A stretch of 64,000 nucleotides of DNA. Origin: Pseudomonas lini. GTDB lineage: Bacteria; Pseudomonadota; Gammaproteobacteria; Pseudomonadales; Pseudomonadaceae. Below the pieces are notes generated by a model, which ran no database searches, was not told the origin of the DNA, and worked only from the letters and a program-made list of their open reading frames with translations. Positions 36,024-46,005 of the stretch are shown piece after piece. The stretch's first letter is position 1. Each line of letters begins with the position of its first letter. The stretch is from assembly GCF_030812475.1 (NCBI RefSeq), contig NZ_JAUSSR010000002.1, positions 434,001 through 498,000 of the forward strand. Reading direction: 5' to 3'. The position numbers and the translations under genes are program-made.

Positions 36024-36064
36024 AAATAAACAGGCGCGACTGGCAATTTCGCACCTGTTTATTT
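36024..36064. terminator. Terminator after the cupin gene
   Basis: AAATAAACAGGCGCG pairs with CGCACCTGTTTATTT around an 11-base loop with one mismatch. The A/T ends make it usable in both directions. Confidence 0.75.
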
Positions 36065-36232
36065 CCTGCAGCAATTAACCCCCCTCTTTTAAACCAAACT
36101 AAACTATTGGTCACCCGACAAGCGCAGCTATTGGCTATTTATTTCAACTGGGACAGGTTTAGTCTGGAAACTCCGCCGCCGCGCTCCGGCCTCCAACACG
36201 CCCAACTTACGTTGTTTCACTGGAGACACACC

Positions 36233-36943
36233 ATGAAACTTGCGCTTGTCTGTACCTTGACGATCACGGCTGTCCTGACCGGTTGTTCAATACCCACGGC
36301 ACCCACCGGCGATTTGTCCCTTGACGGCCTCTTTACGGAGCCGGTCGGGCGCAGCAGCGCCACCCATGTCGCCAATGGCAGCAACGTATCCCTTGGCGTC
36401 GTCTACAGCCGAAACACTCAGGCTAACCGTGCCTACCTGCAGGACTACCAGGCCCACGCGGGCACCGGCTTTGGCCAGAGCTTGCTGGTGCAATCGATTC
36501 ATGATGCCTATGTCGCCACCTCAGAACCCGACTTGGCGGTGGACTGGGTCAAGGCGTCCTTGCAACGTCAGTTCGGCTCGGTGACGGTGTATCCGGACAT
36601 GCAAAGCCTCAGGGCGGCGAAACCGGATGTAGTCGCCGTTGTCGATGCACGCAGTCAGTTGATAACGTCGCGCAGTTCCGACATCGAGGCGGATGTCCGT
36701 GCGATGTTCTATGATTCTAATTTCAACTACATCGGCACGGCCCAAGGGTATGACGCTAAAGCGCTGAGTCCGATATGGGCGGACTATAAACGCAGTGAAG
36801 AGATTGTTGCGGACATCAATGAACAGCAGAATGTACAAGTCCGGGCGCTGCAGAAGTTTGACCAGTCGCTCAGTAATTTATTGACCCGGCCGGCCGATAA
36901 AGTGTCGCTGGTCGATCATGACAGGGGCCGGAAGCTGTATTGA
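36233..36943 (+). CDS. Hypothetical lipoprotein, 236 residues
   Basis: The signal peptide MKLALVCTLTITAVLTGC carries the lipobox VLTGC. The mature protein is soluble: TGFGQSLLVQSIHDAYVATS, then VDWVKASLQRQFGSVTVYPD and PDVVAVVDARSQLITSRSSD. The C-terminus is helical (VADINEQQNVQVRALQKFDQ). I do not recognise a family. The start at 36233 was chosen for the TGGAGA upstream and because it gives a proper lipoprotein signal; an ATG 126 bases earlier would bury it. A terminator lies at 37061. Confidence 0.8.
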   Translation: MKLALVCTLTITAVLTGCSIPTAPTGDLSLDGLFTEPVGRSSATHVANGSNVSLGVVYSRNTQANRAYLQDYQAHAGTGFGQSLLVQSIHDAYVATSEPDLAVDWVKASLQRQFGSVTVYPDMQSLRAAKPDVVAVVDARSQLITSRSSDIEADVRAMFYDSNFNYIGTAQGYDAKALSPIWADYKRSEEIVADINEQQNVQVRALQKFDQSLSNLLTRPADKVSLVDHDRGRKLY

Positions 36944-37060
36944 GGCGAACGGCCCTTCGCTACAGGGTTTGCGTCGATCACATAATCTGCGAACGACATG
37001 CACCCTGTAGGAGCTGGTTCACAGCGATGAGGCCCACCCAAGTACCGCAAAACCTCAAAC

Positions 37061-37092
37061 AAAAAGCCTCGCTTCTCAATGCGGGGCTTTTT
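37061..37092 (+). terminator. Rho-independent terminator after the hypothetical lipoprotein
   Basis: AAAAAGCCTCGC pairs with GCGGGGCTTTTT around TTCTCAAT. The right half is nearly identical to the terminator at 38001. A REP fragment (TGTAGGAGCTGG, about 37007) lies just before it. Confidence 0.8.
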
Positions 37093-37234
37093 CTCCAGAG
37101 CCAGCAGTTCGCAGTTCGCAGTTCGATACAAACTTGGCGGCAATACCAAGCAACTGTTTCCATTGTAAATTGCAGACCGAATCTATTATCTTTTTAAAAC
37201 TTGCAAGACGCAAGTCTCAATCAAAGGACTATAT

Positions 37235-37966
37235 ATGAGCACTGAACAAGGAAGATCTTTTATTGCGCGCATCAGCGTCGATCATGTCGCGATGGTCACT
37301 GTCGATGAGCTTCTAAACAATCCAACGGCACAAGTTGAGCAGGATGGATTCAGCTTCTCGTCTACGGCGACCGCAGGCCCCGAGGGCCGCTTTCTTACGA
37401 CATGGCATTCATATAGCCAAATTAGTGGAGCAATGAGTACGCTGAGATCCACATGGGACGGTCGAACTCGTCAGCGTATCAAGGAAATGTTTGTGTATTT
37501 CAGATGTTACGAAGATTATTACAACATACAGATTCGCAGTGAATATTATTTCGGATGTTTTTTCAGCAAAAACAGCAGTGGTATTCTTGGGGCCTTTCCG
37601 CCAGCCGGCGGAGCTACAACTTCTTTCAACATGCTGGACTCCAGTCACAACATCATCACCCTTGATGATCTCGAAACCGATCAGGCCACCGTTTTTCTGA
37701 AGGCCCGTAATGCAGGCCTCATAAACAGACAACTGACGCGTGACAAATCCCATTATACCTATGCCGATCAACCCGGAGACACCGTGCGGTTCAGTCTTGA
37801 CATTATTGAACGAGACGCCCCCTACCCAACCAGCTCCGAGCCCTTGACTCGCTATTTGGAGCCAACACGCTCCTTTGCGAACACCGCGACGGCAGACTCG
37901 GTAGTCTCGATCTCCGCAGGCTTCGCGAATAATAAGGCATATACGGAGTGGACGAAGAACGACTGA
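37235..37966 (+). CDS. AT-rich orphan gene, unknown function
   Basis: A 243-residue protein of unknown family with visibly lower GC and different codon use than its neighbours. There is no signal peptide. It is rich in aromatic and polar residues in beta-like alternation, such as QDGFSFSSTATAGPEGRFLT and YFRCYEDYYNIQIRSEYYFG, with an Asp-rich turn (HNIITLDDLETDQ). AAAGGAC precedes the ATG. It is isolated as a unit between terminators at 37061 and 38001. An ACTTGC-AAGAC-GCAAGT inverted repeat (37199-37215) lies before the start and could be an operator. Horizontal acquisition is likely; the function cannot be inferred. Confidence 0.7.
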   Translation: MSTEQGRSFIARISVDHVAMVTVDELLNNPTAQVEQDGFSFSSTATAGPEGRFLTTWHSYSQISGAMSTLRSTWDGRTRQRIKEMFVYFRCYEDYYNIQIRSEYYFGCFFSKNSSGILGAFPPAGGATTSFNMLDSSHNIITLDDLETDQATVFLKARNAGLINRQLTRDKSHYTYADQPGDTVRFSLDIIERDAPYPTSSEPLTRYLEPTRSFANTATADSVVSISAGFANNKAYTEWTKND

Positions 37967-38000
37967 TACCTTGTTGGCTGGCTCCAAGTAATAAAAAAAA

Positions 38001-38022
38001 CCCCGCATCTCTCAATGCGGGG
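38001..38022. terminator. Bidirectional terminator between the AT-rich orphan and gdhB
   Basis: CCCCGCAT (38001-38008) pairs with ATGCGGGG (38015-38022). Eight A precede and five T follow, so it can end both the orphan gene and gdhB. Confidence 0.9.
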
Positions 38023-38042
38023 CTTTTTCATTCAGCGCCTGA

Positions 38043-41000
38043 TCAGGCCGCCGGTTCCAACACCTTGCTGGCCGGAGCAGCGGCAGGCACTACCGCTTGC
38101 CCGCTCAACGCCAGATCCAGCAGTTCGCGGTTGGCCACCGCGTACATGGCGTAGTCCGTACCACTGGCGGCACGCAGTTCCACCAACATGGCGCGCCAGC
38201 GCTCGACCATGCCTTCGTGCTGCTCCATCCACAGCTCCAGGCGTGTTTCCACGTCCTGTGAGCCATCGCCCTGTTGCAGGACCGAAATGGTGATCGCACG
38301 TTGTTGCCAGTCGACGTCATCACGGAACGCTTCACGGGCCAGGGCCTGCCAGTTGTTTTCAACCGGCAGAGCGCTGATCTGTTGCAGGTACCAGGTGATG
38401 TCCAGCGCGCTGCCCACGGCGAAGTACGCCTTGGCGACGTCGGCGGCGTTCTGCCCCGTGACGTCGGACGCTTCGATGATCGGCAGCAAGGTGTACAGGT
38501 GAGTGGTGCCTGCAACCATGCGCGCCAGCAACTCAGGCACGCCAGCAGCGACGTAAGCCTGGTAGCGGGTCTGCCAGCCTTCGCGCGTCGGGCCTTCCAG
38601 CAGTTCGTCGAGCTTCAGGCCCAGCGCCGCCAGATGCGGACCGAAGTGCGCAACGTCACGGGCAGCGTTCTGCTCGTTGCGCCGGCTGCGCAGGAACCAG
38701 CGCGTGGCGCGACGGCCCAGGCGCATCAGCTCATCCATCAGCTCCAGTTGCACGTCGGCCGAGACCTGGTAATCCAGGGCCTCTATCTGCCGGAACCAGT
38801 GCGGGAGGTGGAAGATATCCCGAACTATTACATAAGCACCCGCTACGTTCGCCGGGCTCATGCCGGTCGACTCCTTGAGTCGCTGCACGAAAGTGATGCC
38901 CATGTGGTTTACCAGATCGTTGGCGATCTGGGTGCTGACGATTTCACGCTTGAGGCGATGACGGCGCATGGCGGCGGAGAACTTGCTCACCAGGCTTGGC
39001 GGGAAAGCGGTTTCCATGTCGCGCGTCAGGTAGTCGTCGTCCGGCACCAGGGAATTGAGCAGCGCTTCCTTGAGGTCGATCTTGCTGTAGGAGATCAGCA
39101 CCGACAGCTCGGCACGGGTCAAGCCGTGACCTTCGGCGATACGCTCGTTGATGGCCTCCTCAGACGGCAGGAACTCGATGGCGCGATCCAGCTTGCCGCG
39201 GCTTTCCAGATCGTTCATCAGGCGCTTGTATTCGGCAATCCGCACGTAGGCACGACGGGCCGCCAGGGACAGGGCCTGGGTCTGCTTGTAGTTGTTGCCG
39301 AGCACCAGGTTGCCGACTTCATCGGTCATGCTGCCGAGCAACTGGTTGCGCTGCTTCTCGGTCATGTCACCGGCGTGCACGACTTCGTTGAGCAGGATCT
39401 TGATGTTCACTTCGTGGTCGGAGCAGTCCACGCCACCGGCGTTGTCGATGAAGTCGGTGTTGGAACCGCCGCCATTGAGACCGAACTCGACGCGACCCAG
39501 CTGGGTCATACCGAGGTTACCGCCCTCGCCCACGACTTTGCAGCGCAGTTCGTTGCCGTTCACGCGCAGTGCATCGTTGGCCTTGTCGCCGACATCGGCG
39601 TGGCTTTCGCTGCTGGCCTTGACGTAGGTACCGATGCCGCCATTCCACAACAGGTCCACCGGTGCCTTGAGCAAGGCATTGAGCAGCTCGGTCGGGGTCA
39701 GCTTGTCGGCCTGGATGTCGAAGCGTTCTTTCATCTGCGGGGAAATCGCGATGCTTTTCGCGCTACGGGAGAAGATCCCGCCACCTTCGGACATGATGCT
39801 GGTGTCGTAGTCCGACCAGGCCGAGCGCGGCAGGTCGAACAGGCGCTGACGCTCGGCGAAGCTGTTGGCCGGCTCCGGGTTCGGGTCGATGAAGATGTGC
39901 AGGTGGTTGAAGGCTGCGACCAGTTGCAGCTTGTCGGACATCAGCAAGCCGTTACCGAACACGTCGCCGGCCATGTCGCCGACGCCGACTACGGTGATGC
40001 TGTCTTCCTGGACATTGATGCCGCGCTCGCGGAAGTGGCGCTGCACGCCAACCCACGCGCCCTTGGCGGTGATGCCCATCTTCTTGTGGTCGTAACCGGC
40101 CGAACCACCGGACGCAAACGCGTCGCCCAGCCAGAAGCCGTAGTCGATGGCGATGCCGTTGGCGATGTCGGAGAAGGTTGCAGTGCCCTTGTCTGCGGCC
40201 ACTACCAGGTACGGGTCATCGTCGTCATGACGCACGACGTTGGCTGGCGGTACCAGGGCGCCGTCCTTGAGGTTGTCGGTGATGTCCAACAGGCCCGAAA
40301 TGAAGATGCGGTAGCAGGCGATGCCCTCGGCCGCGATCTCGTCACGGCTGCCGCCCAATGGCAGGCGCCGCGGCAGGAAGCCGCCCTTGGCACCCACCGG
40401 CACGATCACCGAGTTCTTCACTTGCTGGGCTTTTACCAGGCCCAGCACTTCGGTGCGGTAGTCTTCTTCACGGTCGGACCAGCGCAGGCCGCCGCGAGCG
40501 ACGTTGCCGAAACGCAGGTGCACGCCTTCGACCCGTGGCGAGTAAACGAAGATTTCGAACTTCGGAACCGGCTTGGGCAACTCGGGGATCGAATGCGGGT
40601 TGAACTTGAAGCTGAAGTACGACTTGTTCTGGCCCCGGGCATCGGTCTGGTAGAAGTTGGTGCGCAGGGTGGCTTTGATCAGGTCCAGGTAGCGACGCAG
40701 GATGCGGTCTTCGTTCAGCACCTGGACGTCGTCCAGCGCGCTCAGAATCGCGTGTTCCAGGCGTTGCTGCTTGTCTTCCAGGTCGTCGCTGGTGAGCTTG
40801 CGCGCCAGGTAGAAACGGGTCTTGAACAACCGGGTCAACTCGCGAGCGATGTCGGTGTGGTTGGTCAGGGTGCTGGCGATGTAGCCCAGGTCGAAGCCCA
40901 GACGGATCTGTTTCATGTAGCGGGCGTAAGCACGCAGCAACGCCACGTCACGCCACGGCAGGCCGGCGGTCAGTACCAGGCGGTTGAACGCATCGTTCTC

Positions 41001-42944
41001 GGCATCGCCGCGCACGATGTGGACGAACGCGTCCTGCAGGGTGTCGTTGAGCTGCTGGATGTCGAGTTCCAGGCCTTCGGCGGCGGTGAACGCGAAGTCA
41101 TGAATCCAGAACTCACGGCCGTTGTTGTGACGCAGGCGATACGGGAATTCACCCAGCACGCGCAGGCCGAGGTTTTCCAGGATCGGCAACACGTCCGACA
41201 GCGCCAGCGGCGTATCGGCGTGATACAGCTTGCAGTGCAGCATGCGCTGGCCGGACACCTGGGCCAGTGGCTGGTAGAAACTCATCACCAGCGGATTTTT
41301 TTCGCTCAGGCTCAGCAGGTGCTGCATGTCGACTACCGCCGAATGGGCGGCGAAACGCTCGCGGTAACCTGCCGGGAAGCCTTTGGGGAAGTCGGCCAGC
41401 ACGTTGGTGCCGTGGGCTTCGCCGAAGCTTTCGACGACCAGCGTTGCGTAGTCGTCCTGCCAGCTGCGGCAGGCTTGCACGACTTCTTTTTCCAGCTGGA
41501 CCGGGTCGATATCCAGACGGTTCTTCGGATCGACGCGCAGGATCAACTGCACACGGGCCAGCACCGATTCGGAGAAGAAGGTCCAGAACTCGCAATCCGA
41601 GGCTTTCAGGCGATCCATCAGCACTTGCTGGATCTTCTGCCGCACTTCGGTGGAGTAGATGTCACGCGGCACGTAGGCCAGGCAGTAGCAGAAACGGCCG
41701 TACGGGTCTTTGCGCAGGAAGACGCGGATCTTGTTGCGTTCCTGGATCTGCACGATCGACATCACGGTGTTGAACAGCTCGTCCACCGGGGTCTGGAACA
41801 GATCGTCGCGGGGCAGCACTTCGACCACCTGCGCCAGTTCCTTGCCCAGGTGAGCCTTGGCCTGGAAGCCGGAGCGGCGTTCGATTTCCTCGACCTTGCG
41901 GCGGATGTACGGGATGACCCGCACGCTCTCGCCATACACCGATGAGGTGTACAGGCCCATGAAACGGCATTCCTTGATGACCTTGCCGTCGGCATCGATT
42001 TCGCGGATCGACACATAGTCCGGGTAAGCCGGACGGTGCACGCGGCTTGGGTGCGCAGCCTTGGCGAACGACAGCAGGGTCGGTTCGCGCAGGTAGTTCA
42101 CGGCGTAGTCTTCGATGCGCAGGTCATCGTAGGTCAGGCCGGTGCGCAGCAGTTTGGTCAGGCCGAGGAAGGAATCCTGGTCGTAGACGATGTGGCCGCC
42201 ATCGGTTTCATCGCGGACCACGAATTCTTCGTAGCCGAGGAAGGTGAAGTGGTTGCCCACCAGCCATTCCAGGAAGCTTTTGATTTCGGCTTTTTCTTCA
42301 GGGTCGACAGCGAACCGGCTGTTGTCCAGGCCGGTGAGAATTTCCTGGACCTTGGCTTTCATCGGCTCGAAATCGGCGACTGCGACGCGGACTTCACCCA
42401 GAACCTGTTCCAGCTCTTTGCTCAGCACATTGAGCTCGGCCGAATTGGCGCAGCGGTCGATTTCCAGGTACATCAGGGATTCTTGCAGGATCCCTTCGCC
42501 CTGGGTGCCCTTGGGCAGGATTTCCAGCAACTCGCCCTTGCTGCCGCGACGCACGCTCAGCACAGTGGTTTGCAGGGTGTGGATGCTGTAACCGCGGCGG
42601 TTCAGTTCGGTACGCACCGAGTCGACCAGGAACGGCAGGTCGTGGTGCAGCACCTCGACTGCGGTATGGGTCGACTGCCAGCCGTGGCGTTCGTAATCGG
42701 GGTTGTAGACGCGCACTTGCGGTTGCGCGTGATCGAAGCGCTCAAGCAGGCGCCACGCAGAAAGGGTGCAGCCGGCGAGGTCGGACAACCGACGCTGGGT
42801 CAGCTCGTCCAGGGAAATGATGCCGAAGAATTGTTCAGCGAACAGCGCCACTTGTGGCAGTGCCTGTTCACTGATGTGCTGCGCCAGTGCCGCTTGCAGT
42901 TGGTGCTGGAAGTCGGCCTTGCTGGCTGCGGTGAAGAACGCCAT
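38043..42944 (-). CDS. gdhB: NAD-specific glutamate dehydrogenase, 180-kDa class
   Basis: A 1633-residue GDH of the large class, which deaminates glutamate to 2-oxoglutarate using NAD. The N-terminal ~700 residues are ACT-like regulatory regions (including FLVDSVRTELNRRGYSIHTL). The catalytic core has GGLRWSDREEDYRTEVLGLV, KNSVIVPVGAKGGFLPRRLP with the likely catalytic Lys, and VVGVGDMAGDVFGNGLLMSD for nucleotide binding. The start at 42944 (MAFFTAASKADF) has GGAG eight bases before it; an in-frame ATG 48 bases upstream is less likely. It runs opposite to the MoxR/Bat operon, an order I recall from P. aeruginosa (PA3068 onward). Confidence 0.96.
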   Translation of the reverse strand: MAFFTAASKADFQHQLQAALAQHISEQALPQVALFAEQFFGIISLDELTQRRLSDLAGCTLSAWRLLERFDHAQPQVRVYNPDYERHGWQSTHTAVEVLHHDLPFLVDSVRTELNRRGYSIHTLQTTVLSVRRGSKGELLEILPKGTQGEGILQESLMYLEIDRCANSAELNVLSKELEQVLGEVRVAVADFEPMKAKVQEILTGLDNSRFAVDPEEKAEIKSFLEWLVGNHFTFLGYEEFVVRDETDGGHIVYDQDSFLGLTKLLRTGLTYDDLRIEDYAVNYLREPTLLSFAKAAHPSRVHRPAYPDYVSIREIDADGKVIKECRFMGLYTSSVYGESVRVIPYIRRKVEEIERRSGFQAKAHLGKELAQVVEVLPRDDLFQTPVDELFNTVMSIVQIQERNKIRVFLRKDPYGRFCYCLAYVPRDIYSTEVRQKIQQVLMDRLKASDCEFWTFFSESVLARVQLILRVDPKNRLDIDPVQLEKEVVQACRSWQDDYATLVVESFGEAHGTNVLADFPKGFPAGYRERFAAHSAVVDMQHLLSLSEKNPLVMSFYQPLAQVSGQRMLHCKLYHADTPLALSDVLPILENLGLRVLGEFPYRLRHNNGREFWIHDFAFTAAEGLELDIQQLNDTLQDAFVHIVRGDAENDAFNRLVLTAGLPWRDVALLRAYARYMKQIRLGFDLGYIASTLTNHTDIARELTRLFKTRFYLARKLTSDDLEDKQQRLEHAILSALDDVQVLNEDRILRRYLDLIKATLRTNFYQTDARGQNKSYFSFKFNPHSIPELPKPVPKFEIFVYSPRVEGVHLRFGNVARGGLRWSDREEDYRTEVLGLVKAQQVKNSVIVPVGAKGGFLPRRLPLGGSRDEIAAEGIACYRIFISGLLDITDNLKDGALVPPANVVRHDDDDPYLVVAADKGTATFSDIANGIAIDYGFWLGDAFASGGSAGYDHKKMGITAKGAWVGVQRHFRERGINVQEDSITVVGVGDMAGDVFGNGLLMSDKLQLVAAFNHLHIFIDPNPEPANSFAERQRLFDLPRSAWSDYDTSIMSEGGGIFSRSAKSIAISPQMKERFDIQADKLTPTELLNALLKAPVDLLWNGGIGTYVKASSESHADVGDKANDALRVNGNELRCKVVGEGGNLGMTQLGRVEFGLNGGGSNTDFIDNAGGVDCSDHEVNIKILLNEVVHAGDMTEKQRNQLLGSMTDEVGNLVLGNNYKQTQALSLAARRAYVRIAEYKRLMNDLESRGKLDRAIEFLPSEEAINERIAEGHGLTRAELSVLISYSKIDLKEALLNSLVPDDDYLTRDMETAFPPSLVSKFSAAMRRHRLKREIVSTQIANDLVNHMGITFVQRLKESTGMSPANVAGAYVIVRDIFHLPHWFRQIEALDYQVSADVQLELMDELMRLGRRATRWFLRSRRNEQNAARDVAHFGPHLAALGLKLDELLEGPTREGWQTRYQAYVAAGVPELLARMVAGTTHLYTLLPIIEASDVTGQNAADVAKAYFAVGSALDITWYLQQISALPVENNWQALAREAFRDDVDWQQRAITISVLQQGDGSQDVETRLELWMEQHEGMVERWRAMLVELRAASGTDYAMYAVANRELLDLALSGQAVVPAAAPASKVLEPAA

Positions 42945-43446
42945 CTGTGGTACTCCGCTTGGGCTTGTTATTGATGGAAGCGTCGCGTGCAAAACCCCTT
43001 TCGGGGCGATCCGTCACCCTGTTCCTGATTCTCGGGCAGAGGAAACAGGGGGACAGGTGGGTGAAGCTGGACGAGACACTCAGGTCACATTCACCTTCCA
43101 TGAATGGGCATCTGCAAAAACGACTGGGCGGTCAATTGCACAATGTCTTTACAGGTATCCATTCGATGCGCAGCTTAACCAGTGCGGCAAGGCCCGTGCT
43201 TGCGGTGCTGCGACATATTCGGTCATCGGTACGTAGCTCGCGCCATGTGCCAGCAACAACACTAGCAGCCGAGGGGAAAATTGGGCGCTTTATGCCTGGA
43301 TTTACCTCACTTGCGTACCGGAAATGACCAGCAACGCCTGGGTTGTTCACGACACTTGTTCAGACACACAGCCGAGCAGAAATTTCCGAGGGCTGGCAGA
43401 ATCGCCTTTTGTTGTGTTCACAACGCTCGCCGAGCCAGGATTTCCC
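42945..43446. other. Divergent intergenic region between gdhB and the next gene
   Basis: About 500 bases with no ORF I can support. It holds a small CCCC-TTTC-GGGG hairpin (42995-43006) in the gdhB leader. Both promoters must lie here, but I could not place them with confidence. Confidence 0.45.
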
Positions 43447-43800
43447 ATGCAAATGACCACCCCCCTCTTGATCGTCAACCCGTGCGATGACGAAGAAGAC
43501 AACATGGCGATGCTGTGCTGTCACAGCGAACAGGGCGATATGTTCCTGATGACCCGCTACCCGGACGAGGACGAGCTGGAAATAACCCTGGATGGGGAGC
43601 CTTCGACCCTGGAGGGGGTGAAAGTCACCCTGAGCCCTACCCGTCTGCTGATCGAAATTGCGGCAGCTGATGCCGATGCGCTGAATGGGGATGATTCGCT
43701 GGAGATCATTCACGGCACGGATCCGGGGGATCTGGCGGAGGTGGAAGAAACCTTGCAGAACATTCTCAAGGGGACTGGGACTTATATCAGCGAGCTGTGA
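43447..43800 (+). CDS. Conserved acidic hypothetical protein upstream of the MoxR operon
   Basis: A 117-residue strongly acidic cytoplasmic protein: LLIVNPCDDEEDNMAMLCCH, then MTRYPDEDELEITLDGEPST and LIEIAAADADALNGDDSLEI. AGGA lies six bases before the ATG at 43447; the ATG at 43453 is an alternative. As I recall, P. aeruginosa has a similarly placed hypothetical gene (PA3069) between gdhB and moxR. A REP doublet separates it from moxR here, so co-transcription is doubtful. Function unknown. Confidence 0.75.
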   Translation: MQMTTPLLIVNPCDDEEDNMAMLCCHSEQGDMFLMTRYPDEDELEITLDGEPSTLEGVKVTLSPTRLLIEIAAADADALNGDDSLEIIHGTDPGDLAEVEETLQNILKGTGTYISEL

Positions 43801-43823
43801 TTTTCGGCGTCTGTGCCGACGCC

Positions 43824-43916
43824 TTCGCGAGCAGGCTCGCTCCCACAGTGAAATTGTGCCGGGTGCAATATTTGTGTCCGCTGGAGATCCCTTGTGGGAG
43901 CGAGCCTGCTCGCGAA
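43824..43916. repeat. REP doublet, GAGCAGGCTC family
   Basis: TTCGCGAGCAGGCTCGCTCC with CACAG at the left and TTGTGGGAGCGAGCCTGCTC with GCGAA at the right. It fills a third of the 295-base gap before moxR. Confidence 0.85.
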
Positions 43917-44095
43917 GGGGCCCTACGGTTCGCCACCCTACCCCCGCCCTACAAATTTCCAACATTTCCCTCAATCATTCCCACCCTTTAAGCAAAATGC
44001 CGTTAGTCGCCACCCCCCGCGATGCTTTAAAGTAACGCCCCCAGCCCTGGCGTTAGCGGAACGTCTGCGGTCACCCTTTCCAGGAACAGTCATCG

Positions 44096-45055
44096 ATGGA
44101 ACATCGTGAAGCGCTGCTCGCGCTGCGAACCTTTCTTTCAACGCAGATTCTCGGCCAGGAAAAACTCATCGAGCGCTTGCTCATCGCCCTGCTCGCCGAC
44201 GGCCACATGCTGGTCGAGGGCGCCCCTGGCCTGGCCAAGACCAAGGCCATCAAAGAACTCGCCGAAGGCATCGAAGCCCAGTTCCACCGTATCCAGTTCA
44301 CCCCCGACCTGTTGCCGGCCGACATCACCGGCACGGAAATCTATCGACCGGAAACCGGCAGTTTCGTGTTCCAGCAAGGGCCGATCTTCCACAACCTGGT
44401 GCTGGCGGACGAAATCAACCGGGCACCGGCCAAGGTCCAGTCGGCGCTGCTCGAAGCCATGGGCGAGCGTCAGGTGAGTGTCGGGCGCAGCACCTATGAC
44501 CTGTCGCCGTTGTTCCTGGTGATGGCCACGCAAAACCCGATCGAGCAGGAAGGCACCTACCCGCTGCCTGAAGCGCAGCTGGACCGATTCCTGATGCACG
44601 TTAAAATCGGCTTCCCGGACGCTGCCGTCGAACGCCGCATCCTGCAACAGGCCCGTGGCGAAGCCCTCCATGGCGAAACCAAACCCGAACGCCGGGTCAG
44701 CCAGCAGGCGATCTTTGCCGCACGCAAGGAAATTCTCGGCCTGTACATGGCCGACGCCGTGGAGGAGTACCTGGTGCAACTGGTGATGGCCACGCGCACG
44801 CCGGCCAAGTTCGACCCGGAGATGGCCGAATGGATCGCCTATGGCGCCAGTCCGCGCGGCTCGATTGCCCTGGACCGTTGCGCCCGGGCCCACGCCTGGC
44901 TGGCCGGACGAGATTTCGTCAGCCCCGAAGACATTCAAGCCGTGCTGTTCGATGTATTGCGTCACCGCATCATTCTTTCCTTTGAAGCCGAAGCCGCCGG
45001 TATCGACCAGGACCGGGTGGTCCAGCGGATTCTCGACGTCGTAGCCGTCGCTTGA
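44096..45055 (+). CDS. MoxR-family AAA+ ATPase
   Basis: A 319-residue AAA+ chaperone-like ATPase. Walker A is EGAPGLAKTKAI and Walker B is VLADEINRAPAKVQSALLEA; the sensor 1 region is in VMATQNPIEQEGTYPLPEAQ, with the lid domain after residue 200. MoxR proteins act with VWA-domain partners in maturation or assembly of protein complexes and in envelope stress resistance. It is the first gene of a six-gene operon with DUF58, DUF4381, two VWA proteins and BatD. AGGA lies ten bases before the ATG. Confidence 0.95.
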   Translation: MEHREALLALRTFLSTQILGQEKLIERLLIALLADGHMLVEGAPGLAKTKAIKELAEGIEAQFHRIQFTPDLLPADITGTEIYRPETGSFVFQQGPIFHNLVLADEINRAPAKVQSALLEAMGERQVSVGRSTYDLSPLFLVMATQNPIEQEGTYPLPEAQLDRFLMHVKIGFPDAAVERRILQQARGEALHGETKPERRVSQQAIFAARKEILGLYMADAVEEYLVQLVMATRTPAKFDPEMAEWIAYGASPRGSIALDRCARAHAWLAGRDFVSPEDIQAVLFDVLRHRIILSFEAEAAGIDQDRVVQRILDVVAVA

Positions 45056-45060
45056 CCCCA

Positions 45061-46005
45061 ATGACCACTATCCTGCCGTCTGAACCGGGCATCCGCGTCA
45101 GCCTCGCCGAGCTGATCGAGATGCGTCATCGCGTGCGTGAAGTGCAACTGTTCTCCACGCCGAGCCAGCGCAGCCCGCTGATCGGCCTGCACCATTCGAA
45201 ACTGCGGGGCCGAGGCGTGGATTTCGACCAGGTGCGGGTCTATCAGGCCGGCGACGACGTGCGCAGCATCGATTGGCGCGTCACCGCCCGTACTCAAGAG
45301 CCGCATACCAAGCTGTTCCACGAAGAACGCGAGCGGCCGATTTTCATCATGGTAGAGCAAAGCTGCCGGCTGTTTTTCGGTTCGGGGCTGATGTTCAAAT
45401 CCGTACTCGCCGCCCAGGCCGCGAGCCTGATCGGCTGGGCGGCGCTGGGCCACAACGATCGGGTCGGCGGCCTGGTGTTTGGCGACAAGGAGCATTACGA
45501 GATCAAGCCGCGGCGCAGCAAGCAGAGCCTGCTGCAGTTGCTCAATCGCCTGGTGCGGGTCAATCAGTCGCTGCACACCGAAACCGAGCCGGACCGCGAC
45601 GCGTTCAATATCGCCCTGCGCCGAGCCCGGGAAGTCCTGCGCCCTGGCAGCCTGGTGATCGTGATCTGCGACGAACGCGCCCTGACCGAGGGTGCCGAGC
45701 AACAACTGAGCCTGTTGTCGCGCCACTGCGACCTGTTGTTGCTGCCGGTGTCCGATCCGCTGGATCATGCCCTCCCCGCCGCCGGCCTGTTGCGCTTCGC
45801 GGAACGGGGGGCGCAACTGGAACTCGACACCCTCAATTTCGACCTGCGCCAGACTTACCGCGCCCAGGCCGAGGCACGCGTCGCTCGCTGGGAACTGCTG
45901 GCGCAGAAACTGCGGGTGCTGCTGATGCCGTTAAGCACCCAGAGCGAGATGGTCGAGCAACTGCGCGAATACTTGAACCCTGAACGTCCGGGGAAAAGCC
46001 GATGA
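45061..46005 (+). CDS. DUF58 (VWA-like) protein
   Basis: A 314-residue cytoplasmic DUF58 protein. The signature RGVDFDQVRVYQAGDDVRSI followed by DWRVTARTQEPH is present, and a VWA-like fold follows (HTKLFHEERERPIFIMVEQS). Unlike many DUF58 proteins it has no N-terminal membrane helices. The ATG at 45061 was preferred to a TTG nine bases earlier. It starts five bases after the moxR stop and ends with an ATGA-type overlap with the next gene. It is thought to partner with MoxR. Confidence 0.92.
   Translation: MTTILPSEPGIRVSLAELIEMRHRVREVQLFSTPSQRSPLIGLHHSKLRGRGVDFDQVRVYQAGDDVRSIDWRVTARTQEPHTKLFHEERERPIFIMVEQSCRLFFGSGLMFKSVLAAQAASLIGWAALGHNDRVGGLVFGDKEHYEIKPRRSKQSLLQLLNRLVRVNQSLHTETEPDRDAFNIALRRAREVLRPGSLVIVICDERALTEGAEQQLSLLSRHCDLLLLPVSDPLDHALPAAGLLRFAERGAQLELDTLNFDLRQTYRAQAEARVARWELLAQKLRVLLMPLSTQSEMVEQLREYLNPERPGKSR

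Noticed and set aside
38274..41945. A 1223-codon open frame on the plus strand opposite gdhB
   Set aside because: It is the antisense shadow of a GC-rich gene. The gdhB frame has recognisable motifs and a ribosome binding site; the antisense frame is His/Gln/Val-rich without any domain.
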